DNA of 20,955 nt from PALSA-1336 sp964592725 (lineage in GTDB: Bacteria; Patescibacteriota; Doudnabacteria; UBA920): assembly GCA_964592725.1 (NCBI GenBank), contig CAZQFQ010000025.1, positions 1 to 20,955 on the forward strand. The letters run 5' to 3'. Below are positions 1 through 4,943 of this stretch, piece after piece; position 1 is the first letter of the stretch; every line of letters begins with the position of its first letter. The translations under genes were made by a program, and so were the position numbers. The notes beneath the pieces were generated by a model that was not told the DNA's origin, ran no database searches, and worked only from the letters and a program-made list of their open reading frames with translations.

Positions 1-1967
1 TTGCGCTGGTGGTTTAAGACATCGTCAAATTCCAAAACGTGTTTTCTGGTGTCAAAATTTAATCCCTCGATTTTCTTTTGGGCAGATTCTATGGAGCGCG
101 AAACCATTTTGGCTTCAATGGGCTGCTCGTCCGGCAGACCCAAAGACGTCATCAGCGATTTCATCCGCTCGCCGCCGAACAAACGCATTAAATCGTCTTC
201 CATGGAAACAAAAAATTGTGATGACCCGGGGTCGCCCTGGCGTCCGGCTCTACCGCGAAGCTGATTATCAATGCGCCTGCTTTCGTGGCGCTCGGTGCCC
301 AAAATATGTAAACCTCCGGCCGCAATGACGGCTTTTTGCTCGGCAGGGTCGGCCGGGTTGCCGCCTAAAATAATGTCCACGCCGCGCCCGGCAATGTTGG
401 TAGCCAGCGTAATTTGCCCCAAACGTCCGGCTTGGGATACTATATGCGCTTCACGCTCGTGGTTTTTAGCGTTTAACAATTCAAACTGCAGGCCTTCGTT
501 TTTTAGCACCTCGGCCAACATTTCATTTTTGGCAATGCTCACGGTGCCGATTAAAATCGGCTGGCCTTTTTTGTGCCGCTCTTTTACTTCTTTTGCTATG
601 GCGTTAAACTTGGCGGTTTCAGTTTTATAAACCGTGTCGGGATTATCCTTACGCACCATCGGCTGGTTGGTCGGAATCTGTTCAACGGTCAGCTGATAAA
701 TCTTAAAAAATTCCTCTTCTTCGGTTTTGGCCGTGCCGGTCATCCCGGAAAGTTTTTTATACAGCCTAAATAAATTTTGGAAAGTGATGGTGGCCAGGGT
801 TTTGCTCTCGGCCTGGATTTTTACGCCTTCTTTGGCTTCTATGGCCTGATGCAAACCTTCGCTGTAGCGCCGGCCGAACATCAGCCGGCCCGTAAATTCG
901 TCTACGATAATTATTTCACCTTCCCTTACCACATAGTCGCGGTCTTTTTTAAACAGGCCGCGGGCGCGCACCGCCTGCTCAATATGGTGGATGGTGGTTA
1001 CGCCTTTGGACGTGTCGTAAATATTCGGAACTTTTAAAATGGCCTCTACTTTGTTTATCCCTTCGTCGGTCAAGCTGGCGGATTTGTGCTTTTCGTCAAC
1101 CGTGTAATCTTTTTCTTCTTCCAAACTGTCCACCATCCGCGCAAAATCATAATATTTGCTGGTCGGCTCGGTGTCCGGCATGCTGATGATTAACGGGGTG
1201 CGGGCTTCATCGATTAAAATTGAGTCAACCTCGTCCACAATCGCGTAAAATAATTCCCGCTGGACCAGCTGGTTTATACTTTGCACCATATTGTCGCGCA
1301 AATAATCAAAACCAAACTCGTTGTTGGTCCCGTAGGTAATGTCCGCGGCATAGGCTTCGCGCCTGGAAACAGGCCGCATATGTTTGACGTCCAAAACCAG
1401 CCCCTGGGTCTCGCCTTCTAATTTGTCTATTTCTTCCTGTTCGGGTTTGTATTCAGGATCGTATAAAAATGACGCTTCGTGCTGAATGGAAGCAACCGTT
1501 AAGCCCAAATAATGATAAATAGGTCCCATTAAGCTGGCCTGCCAACGGGCCAAGTAGTCGTTTACGGTAACCAAATGGGAACCTTTGCCCGCAAGCGCGT
1601 AAAGAGCGAGCGGTAAAGTAGCGGTCAGGGTTTTCCCTTCACCGGTCTTCATTTCCGCGATTTTTCCCTCGGCCAAAGCAAAACCGCCGGCAACCTGGAC
1701 GTCGTAGTGAAATTGGCCCATAGACCGTTTGGCGGCTTCTCTGGTTAACGAAAAAACCCGCGGCGCGATTTCCTTAAGCTTCGCGAAAATTTCCTTGTCG
1801 GTTTTTATATCGGAAATTTCTGTTTTGAATTTCCCTATTTCCTCTTTGATTTCTTCCTGGGATAATTTCCCTATTTCCTCTTTGTATCCGTTAACAAGCT
1901 CCAGCTGACTGGAATATCTTTCCAAAGGATTTTTATCTCCGCTAAAAAAATTGGTTAAAAATGACAT
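1..1967 (-). CDS. secA: Preprotein translocase ATPase SecA (C-terminal part outside window)
   Basis: ATP-driven motor that pushes unfolded preproteins through the SecYEG channel at the inner membrane. The readable part is about 655 residues. It starts MSFLTNFFSGDKNPLERYS and carries the Walker A stretch EMKTGEGKTLTATLPL near residue 96, the helicase-like ITYGTNNEFGFDYLRDNM block, a Walker B form VDEVDSILIDEARTPLI, NBD2 motifs (TNIAGRGVDI, GTERHESRRIDNQLRGR, GRQGDPGSSQF), and breaks off at LEFDDVLNHQR, where the helical scaffold begins. Between the first ATPase block and ITYGTNNEFG there is an insertion (around YDPEYKPEQEEIDKLEGE) longer than in E. coli SecA. The ATG at 1967 is supported by an AGAGGGGA ribosome-binding sequence just upstream, which itself belongs to a palindromic repeat. 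Identity is certain; the gene runs off the left edge. Confidence 0.97.
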   Translation of the reverse strand, partial: MSFLTNFFSGDKNPLERYSSQLELVNGYKEEIGKLSQEEIKEEIGKFKTEISDIKTDKEIFAKLKEIAPRVFSLTREAAKRSMGQFHYDVQVAGGFALAEGKIAEMKTGEGKTLTATLPLALYALAGKGSHLVTVNDYLARWQASLMGPIYHYLGLTVASIQHEASFLYDPEYKPEQEEIDKLEGETQGLVLDVKHMRPVSRREAYAADITYGTNNEFGFDYLRDNMVQSINQLVQRELFYAIVDEVDSILIDEARTPLIISMPDTEPTSKYYDFARMVDSLEEEKDYTVDEKHKSASLTDEGINKVEAILKVPNIYDTSKGVTTIHHIEQAVRARGLFKKDRDYVVREGEIIIVDEFTGRLMFGRRYSEGLHQAIEAKEGVKIQAESKTLATITFQNLFRLYKKLSGMTGTAKTEEEEFFKIYQLTVEQIPTNQPMVRKDNPDTVYKTETAKFNAIAKEVKERHKKGQPILIGTVSIAKNEMLAEVLKNEGLQFELLNAKNHEREAHIVSQAGRLGQITLATNIAGRGVDIILGGNPADPAEQKAVIAAGGLHILGTERHESRRIDNQLRGRAGRQGDPGSSQFFVSMEDDLMRLFGGERMKSLMTSLGLPDEQPIEAKMVSRSIESAQKKIEGLNFDTRKHVLEFDDVLNHQR

Positions 1968-1974
1968 ACGTTTT

Positions 1975-2010
1975 CCCCTCTCCCTCTGGGAGAGGGGTTA
2001 GGGGTGAGGG
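1975..2010 (-). repeat. 36-nt palindromic repeat forming the secA ribosome-binding region
   Basis: A perfect 10-bp stem CCCCTCTCCC / GGGAGAGGGG (1975-1984 with 1988-1997) with a 3-nt loop, followed by a GGTTAGGGGTGAGGG tail. The same 36 nt occur without any mismatch at 9027-9062 inside the Mur ligase gene. On the minus strand the GAGGGG arm ends 8 nt before the secA ATG, so the Shine-Dalgarno-like sequence is part of the hairpin. Confidence 0.9.
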
Positions 2011-2055
2011 TTAAAATATAACGATAACCAACTAATTATACCAGAACTCAACAAA

Positions 2056-2078
2056 ATAAAAAAGCCCTTTTTGGGCTA
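2056..2078 (-). terminator. Rho-independent terminator after the small-gene set
   Basis: On the minus strand AGCCC-aaaaa-GGGCT is followed by TTTTTTATTTT. It closes the small minus-strand genes that end near 2141 and insulates secA from them. Confidence 0.75.
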
Positions 2079-2087
2079 AAAAATGGG

Positions 2088-2136
2088 GCGGGAAGGGGTA
2101 TAAATTTGATATCTTTTATACCTTCTCTTCCCGCCG
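2088..2136. repeat. Imperfect inverted repeat GCGGGAAG..GGTATAAA
   Basis: GCGGGAAGGGGTATAAA at 2088-2104 is mirrored by TTTATACCTTCTCTTCCCGC at 2117-2136, with a short spacer. It lies directly after the last small ORF and before the terminator at 2056-2078. It could be a transcript-end hairpin; its role is unknown. Confidence 0.6.
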
Positions 2137-2140
2137 ATGA

Positions 2141-2254
2141 CTACTGCTGTTGCCTTTGCACCTCGATTGAACCTCCGTGTCGGTATTGCCAAACCGGCCT
2201 CCTGCCGCCGGTAAGCTTGGCGATGGTCGCCGCCAGGTTATCGATGGCTTCCAC
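2141..2254 (-). CDS. Possible 37-aa ORF, GTG start (uncertain)
   Basis: Reads VEAIDNLAATIAKLTGG followed by a basic, Gln-rich tail ending VQRQQQ. The codons (GCC ATC GAT AAC CTG GCG GCG ACC ATC GCC AAG) look like coding sequence. The proposed GTG at 2254 overlaps the preceding 33-aa ORF and has only a weak GGGCGGG in front. It may instead be the second half of the upstream ORF joined by a frameshift in the run of G-rich codons near 2255. No family recognised. Confidence 0.3.
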   Translation of the reverse strand: MEAIDNLAATIAKLTGGRRPVWQYRHGGSIEVQRQQQ

Positions 2255-2339
2255 CCGACCCGCCCGTCTGATTGTGCTCGAAATTGACGTAGGTGCGCCG
2301 CCACTGGCGCAACAAAGGCTCAACGGGTCGCACCGTCAT
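2238..2339 (-). CDS. Possible 33-aa ORF coupled to the upstream gene
   Basis: The ATG at 2339 overlaps the TGA of the preceding 113-aa gene as ATGA, and CGGAGG lies 8 nt upstream, so translational coupling is plausible. The product begins MTVRPVEPLLRQWRRTYVNF and ends GGSGGSHR. It is basic, with no recognised domain. The frame may continue into the next ORF if there is a +1 shift. Too short to be sure. Confidence 0.4.
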   Translation of the reverse strand: MTVRPVEPLLRQWRRTYVNFEHNQTGGSGGSHR

Positions 2340-2677
2340 ACGGCAACCTCCGACGGTTTTTGCAATCCGGCGTTGGCCGTTTTTTGACGGGCGGCAAAAT
2401 TTTTCCATCGCCATGTGATGGGTTGGATTTGGAGGCTGGTCAGCAAACCCCCGCACCCGACTTCAAACCACTCTATGCCCACTTCACTGCCGCATTCACA
2501 CTTACCATCGTAAACAACTCTGAGGCATGAAGAATCCGTGTGAATGTGATACCCACCGTTCTTCGGCTTAACCTTGCCATGCATCATCATTATGATGTGC
2601 ATTCTCTCGCCGGGCAGAAGCCCGGTACTGCCCTTTGTCTCGTCCCGCAAAGCAACTTCCAAAGCTTGAGCGTCCAT
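2336..2677 (-). CDS. Small hypothetical protein, 113 aa
   Basis: No family recognised. The ATG at 2677 follows a good ribosome-binding site (TTTAGGAGAAGGGAAA). The N-terminal two thirds (MDAQALEVALRDETKGSTG then MHIIMMMHGKV) include a stretch with four cysteines: one in SSCLRVVY, two in GKCECGSE and one in VGCGG. This spacing could bind a metal or form a small zinc-ribbon-like fold, which is inference only. The C-terminal 35 residues are basic and Trp/Gln rich. The gene ends in TGA overlapping the next start. It sits downstream of a long structured leader (2678-2890) that holds an intrinsic terminator, so attenuation of this gene is possible. Its G+C-rich codons differ from the AT-rich surroundings. 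Confidence 0.65.
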   Translation of the reverse strand: MDAQALEVALRDETKGSTGLLPGERMHIIMMMHGKVKPKNGGYHIHTDSSCLRVVYDGKCECGSEVGIEWFEVGCGGLLTSLQIQPITWRWKNFAARQKTANAGLQKPSEVAV

Positions 2678-2730
2678 TTTCCCTTCTCCTAAATTTGAAT
2701 TTTTATTGCAGGCCCCAACGCGGGGACAAA

Positions 2731-2759
2731 CAAAAAACCCGCCTCGCGTTGAGGTCGGG
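2731..2759 (-). terminator. Intrinsic terminator / possible attenuator in the leader of the 113-aa gene
   Basis: On the minus strand CCCGACCTC-aacgc-GAGGCGGG is followed by TTTTTTG. It lies 54 nt upstream of the ATG at 2677 and downstream of a promoter at 2895-2922. CTCAACGC within its 5' arm and loop is exactly complementary to GCGTTGAG in the loop of the hairpin 2814-2876. Confidence 0.7.
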
Positions 2760-2813
2760 AATTAGAAGTTGATTTTACCGTGCAGTCTGTGTTATCTGTG
2801 CATCTGTGAACTC

Positions 2814-2876
2814 AACTCAAAATTTCCAAGCTCAACGCCCGGGGTAAAATAAAAATAAAACGAGAAATTTTGAGTT
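2814..2876 (-). ncRNA. Leader hairpin with 13-bp stem (part of a structured 5' leader or small RNA)
   Basis: AACTCAAAATTTC (2814-2826) is perfectly mirrored by GAAATTTTGAGTT (2864-2876), with a 37-nt loop. The loop (minus strand) contains GCGTTGAG, complementary to the terminator stem-loop at 2746-2753. From the start expected at about 2888 to the T-run near 2732, the RNA would be about 157 nt. It is either a free-standing small RNA or an attenuating leader for the downstream genes. Confidence 0.5.
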
Positions 2877-2894
2877 AAATTATGCATTGATATT

Positions 2895-2922
2895 AGTTTA
2901 ACAGGTTAAATAAATTTGTCAA
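2895..2922 (-). promoter_or_regulatory. Sigma70-type promoter for the leader and 113-aa gene
   Basis: Minus strand TTGACA (2922-2917), 16-nt spacer, TAAACT (2900-2895). The same -35 and -10 hexamers occur at the RNase P RNA promoter (18264-18292, 17-nt spacer). Expected start near 2888. Confidence 0.55.
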
Positions 2923-2937
2923 ATCGTAAAAATTGGG

Positions 2938-2962
2938 AGGGGCAAAACTTCAGTTTGCCCCC
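2938..2962 (-). terminator. Hairpin overlapping the stop codon of the 83-aa gene
   Basis: GGGGCAAA-acttcag-TTTGCCCC. The TGA stop of the 2950-3201 gene falls in the loop. No strong U-run follows, so this is a weak terminator or an mRNA 3' end protector. Confidence 0.5.
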
Positions 2963-3201
2963 ATCCTTTTGCGCCCGGTGAAGAACGAATTGCGGCCGGC
3001 CGCCAGGCACTGCTCAAACTGCTCAAAGGTCAGCGAATGCCCATGCAGACCGGGCCCGTACCCCGCGAGGTTGTATCTGGCTTCAACTATAACGCGACCA
3101 TCTTTAACCCCTGTTACGGTTCCCTGGGTGCCGGGAGGAACATCCCGCAAATCGAGCCCAAAGGTTCGTCCGATATATTTCTCCGCTTCTTCATTGCTCA
3201 T
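2950..3201 (-). CDS. Small hypothetical protein, 83 aa, possible SH3-like barrel
   Basis: The ATG at 3201 has a strong ribosome-binding site, CGGAGG with 5-nt spacing. The product begins MSNEEAEKYIGRTFGLDL; its middle, PPGTQGTVTGVKDGRVIVEARY, alternates short beta-like segments and glycine turns as in small SH3/KOW-like barrels. A C-terminal helical stretch (LTFEQFEQCLAAG) and a basic tail follow. The fold idea is inference from pattern only. It lies 50 nt downstream of another small gene on the same strand and likely shares the promoter at 3719-3747. No known function. Confidence 0.7.
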   Translation of the reverse strand: MSNEEAEKYIGRTFGLDLRDVPPGTQGTVTGVKDGRVIVEARYNLAGYGPGLHGHSLTFEQFEQCLAAGRNSFFTGRKRMGAN

Positions 3202-3251
3202 ATATCCTCCGTAGTTGCAGGCAAGCCGCGGCTTAAACCTGCCATGTCTTG

Positions 3252-3494
3252 CTACGATTTGTAAACCGTAGCCGCTTTTAAAGCTTCTCTGTTCACTTCA
3301 TAAAGAATCTTTAAAGCGCGCTGAGATGCCTTTTCCAAGCAGCGAATCTGAAGCTCTCTGTCCAAGGAAAGTTTCACTTCCCTTATACCGCAGACCAGCC
3401 TGATTTTACCCATATTTCGGCGAGTGCGCGCCAATTGCTTTTCAATCTTAAGTATCCTTCCAATAGCCTGGTAAAGTTTGCTTTCCAAATCCAT
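3252..3494 (-). CDS. Small helical hypothetical protein, 80 aa
   Basis: The start at 3494 (MDLESKLYQAIGRILKIEKQ) is chosen because GGAGG lies 5 nt upstream; an in-frame ATG at 3509 has no such site. The whole protein looks alpha-helical, rich in Lys/Arg/Glu/Leu with heptad-like spacing (LYQAIGRILKIEKQLARTRR, then LQIRCLEKASQRALKILYEV), suggesting a coiled coil or helical bundle. No family recognised. It is the first gene of the minus-strand small-gene set driven from the divergent control region at 3719-3770, and its leader contains a long hairpin. Confidence 0.65.
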   Translation of the reverse strand: MDLESKLYQAIGRILKIEKQLARTRRNMGKIRLVCGIREVKLSLDRELQIRCLEKASQRALKILYEVNREALKAATVYKS

Positions 3495-3523
3495 TATTCC
3501 TCCATCCAAGTTGTCTTAAACGA

Positions 3524-3580
3524 TCAAAATTTGCGCTGGCGACTGCTTGCAAAAAATGCGGCCGCACTTTTTACTAACAT
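3524..3580 (-). CDS. Possible 18-aa leader ORF inside a hairpin
   Basis: ATG at 3580, reading MLVKSAAAFFASSRQRKF then TGA. No Shine-Dalgarno sequence. It lies in the 5' leader between the promoter at 3719-3747 and the 80-aa gene. It could be a leader peptide, but it may be chance. Confidence 0.15.
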   Translation of the reverse strand: MLVKSAAAFFASSRQRKF

Positions 3581-3589
3581 ACAGTCGCC
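3538..3589. repeat. Leader hairpin with GGCGACTG/CAGTCGCC stem and TGCGGCCGCA core
   Basis: GGCGACTG (3538-3545) pairs with CAGTCGCC (3582-3589); inside is AAAAAATGCGGCCGCACTTTTT, itself nearly palindromic. It lies in the transcribed leader of the small-gene set. Confidence 0.5.
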
Positions 3590-3718
3590 GGAACAAAAAA
3601 ACACCTTGGGCAAAACCTCGGGTGCAGACGGATTGCGCTAACCAGAGGCTTTGCTTTAAACCAAAACCCCCCGCCAAGAAATATTTATTGTCTGATTTAA
3701 TTCCGCTATCATGAATTT

Positions 3719-3747
3719 ATGATATACCAACGCGGGTCCTTTGTCAA
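3719..3747 (-). promoter_or_regulatory. Strong sigma70-type promoter driving the small-gene set
   Basis: Minus strand TTGACA (3747-3742), exactly 17 nt, then TATCAT (3724-3719). The -35 touches the TrpR-type half-sites at 3747-3770, so a repressor bound there would block polymerase. Expected start near 3712, giving a leader of about 220 nt before the first gene. Confidence 0.7.
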
Positions 3748-3770
3748 CTAGCGTACTAGTACACTAATAC
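3747..3770 (+). promoter_or_regulatory. TrpR-type operator: three tandem 8-bp half-sites
   Basis: ACTAGCGT-ACTAGTAC-ACTAATAC in direct 8-bp steps, with a palindromic core GTACTAGTAC at 3753-3762. The E. coli trp operator has the same arrangement (ACTAGTTA-ACTAGTAC). It overlaps the minus-strand -35 at 3742-3747. On the plus strand TTGTCA at 3741-3746 lies 18 nt before a weak TAATAC, so it could also cover a rightward promoter toward the TrpR-family gene at 4136. Confidence 0.6.
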
Positions 3771-3838
3771 ATACGATTTTGCGCGATATTTCCAAAATAT
3801 TCCATATTATCCACAGCTCTTGAAATAAAATCCGCAAC

Positions 3839-3856
3839 GTGTTAGTGTACTAGTAC
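3839..3856 (-). promoter_or_regulatory. Second TrpR-type operator in opposite orientation
   Basis: On the minus strand ACTAGTAC-ACTAACAC, with the same GTACTAGTAC core at 3847-3856. Centre-to-centre distance to the first operator is 94 bp, about nine helical turns. On the plus strand it overlaps the position of a weak -10 (TAGTGT) 17 nt after TTGAAA at 3820. Confidence 0.55.
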
Positions 3857-3872
3857 ATTTTACTTAGGGATT

Positions 3873-4040
3873 ATTAGAACCTATTTTAAAAATCCTTCGG
3901 GCTGCAATTCCAGGATTTTGGCGTCTTGGCCTTAAAAATTTTTCCGCTTAGCTTCGGCTAAACGTCAAAATTTGTTAAGGGCCAATCCGCTCAAAATCCT
4001 GTAATTTCGCCTACAAATTATTTTTAAAATAGGTTCTAAT
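3873..4040. mobile_element. MITE-like 168-bp element with perfect 21-bp terminal inverted repeats
   Basis: ATTAGAACCTATTTTAAAAAT at 3873-3893 is exactly mirrored at 4020-4040. The inner arms also pair imperfectly (CAGGATTTT, GGCCTTAA, AATTTT, TTAGC blocks), so the whole element folds as one long hairpin. It has no coding capacity. It lies between the operators and the TrpR-family gene, in what would be that gene's leader. No clear target-site duplication was seen. Confidence 0.7.
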
Positions 4041-4115
4041 AGATATTGGATATTGATGGATATTTGTTGTACGAACGATTAATATCCTAATATCCACCAA
4101 TATCAATTAATATCT
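4041..4115. repeat. AT-rich inverted repeat of ATATCC/AATATC words (copy 1)
   Basis: AGATATTGGATATTGATGGA at 4041-4060 faces an arm of AATATC-type words at 4081-4115. It shares the 16-mer AATATCCACCAATATC (4089-4104) exactly with the copy at 4843-4918. It sits just upstream of the TrpR-family gene. Confidence 0.7.
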
Positions 4116-4135
4116 AAAAAAAAGATTTACTCGAT

Positions 4136-4432
4136 ATGAAATATATCCATGAATATGGGGTTGAGCTTGAGGGTTTGCTAAAAAAAGCCGCCAAAGACAA
4201 ACGTTTGCTTCACGAATTTTTATTTGACATTTTGTCCCCCGCCGAATACAAGGACTTGGCGGTTAGGTGGCAAATTGCCAAACAGTTGCACAAAGACGTG
4301 CCTCAAAGGGACATCGCCAAAAATTTACGGGTGAGCATATCCACCGTTACCAGGGGCGCCAGGGAAATGTTAAATAAAAACGGCGGATTCGCGAAAGTTT
4401 TAAAGAAATATTTTCCGGGAAAAACAAATTAA
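4136..4432 (+). CDS. TrpR/YerC-family transcriptional regulator
   Basis: 98 aa, the usual size of the Trp repressor family, all-helical with a helix-turn-helix at about residues 55-75 (VPQRDIAKNLRVSISTVTRG). Aligned by eye to E. coli TrpR (LTPDEREALGTRVRIV, GAGIATITRGS), it keeps the residues matching Arg54 (R44), Arg84 (R73) and Gly85 (G74) of the L-tryptophan pocket, has Ser for Thr44, and keeps Ile79 and Thr83 of the recognition helix. This favours a real corepressor-dependent repressor, though YerC-type members keep some of these residues too. ACTAG operators lie 280-390 bp upstream. It is followed directly by a palindrome and the convergent hpf gene. Start region AT-rich, no clear ribosome-binding site. 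No tryptophan genes are in the window. Confidence 0.88.
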   Translation: MKYIHEYGVELEGLLKKAAKDKRLLHEFLFDILSPAEYKDLAVRWQIAKQLHKDVPQRDIAKNLRVSISTVTRGAREMLNKNGGFAKVLKKYFPGKTN

Positions 4433-4500
4433 CACTAATACGCAAACGAATAAACACGGATATGTGATCCGTGTTTATTCGTTTCTAATCTGTGTTAATT
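4427..4500. repeat. Long palindrome between convergent genes (ACACGGAT family)
   Basis: AATTAACAC...AAACGAATAAACACGGAT, a 5-nt loop, then the mirror arm ending TGTGTTAATT at 4500. The inner 18 bp pair perfectly. The stop codon of the TrpR-family gene lies in the first arm, and the hpf stop is 7 nt past the end. It probably acts as a bidirectional transcript-end hairpin; there is no U-run. Confidence 0.8.
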
Positions 4501-4506
4501 GGTCTT

Positions 4507-4827
4507 CTAATGGATTTTTGTCCGCCTGCGCCGAAGACTTACCTGCTTGTCCTTTTGGCGCGTAAGCTGTTCGCGGATTTTTGGAATAACCAGGTCAAAC
4601 GCGGCGTAAACATCCACTGCCCTGGCCTCCGCAAAATGCCCCTTTGGCTGAATGTCTATTTCCGCCCTAAAGGGAGGCTCCTTTTTCCGTTTTTTATCCA
4701 CTTCTATTTCCACCCGCACCTTGTCTTCCGAACGGACAAATTCCGATAACGTCTCCAGTTTATCCTCAATATAACTTTTTATTGACGGCGTGAGCGTGGT
4801 ATTTGTGGCTTTGATATTGATATTCAT
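4507..4827 (-). CDS. hpf: Ribosome hibernation-promoting factor (short form, HPF/RaiA/YfiA family)
   Basis: 106-aa S30AE-domain protein that binds the 30S decoding centre and silences ribosomes in slow growth. It starts MNINIKATNTTLTPSIKSYI, continues IEDKLETLSEF, then EVDKKRKKEPPFRAEIDIQP and the DVYAAFDLVIPKIREQLTR helix, with a basic tail typical of this family. The length fits the short HPF type without the dimerising C-terminal domain. AAAAGGAC lies about 10 nt before the ATG. In many bacteria this gene is directly upstream of secA; here it is on the same strand but separated from secA by the 2.5 kb holding the small-gene set and the TrpR-family gene. Confidence 0.93.
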   Translation of the reverse strand: MNINIKATNTTLTPSIKSYIEDKLETLSEFVRSEDKVRVEIEVDKKRKKEPPFRAEIDIQPKGHFAEARAVDVYAAFDLVIPKIREQLTRQKDKQVSLRRRRTKIH

Positions 4828-4842
4828 TTAGTAAGTCCTTTT

Positions 4843-4918
4843 GAGATATTAGTTGATATTGATTAATATTCATTTGCTGCAAAAAATATCCACCAATATC
4901 TAAATATCAATAAATATC
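4843..4918. repeat. AT-rich inverted repeat of ATATCC/AATATC words (copy 2)
   Basis: GAGATATTAGTTGATATTGA (from 4843) faces AATATCCACCAATATC and further AATATC words at 4885-4918. It shares an exact 16-mer with the copy at 4041-4115. It fills the gap between murB and hpf. Confidence 0.7.
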
Positions 4919-4943
4919 CGCCTTATTGAATTGTATCAGATTT

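Noticed and set aside
2106..2387. Plus-strand 93-aa ORF opposite the small minus-strand ORFs
   Set aside because: The minus strand has ribosome-binding sites, coupling and a terminator; the plus frame has none.
3520..3660. Plus-strand ORF 3435-3641
   Set aside because: It overlaps the opposite-strand 80-aa gene and a hairpin leader and has no ribosome-binding site; a shadow frame.
3807..3815. TTATCCACA, a perfect DnaA box, in the control region
   Set aside because: Single copy, with no DnaA box cluster, AT-rich unwinding region or dnaA/dnaN gene nearby; a 9-mer can arise by chance.
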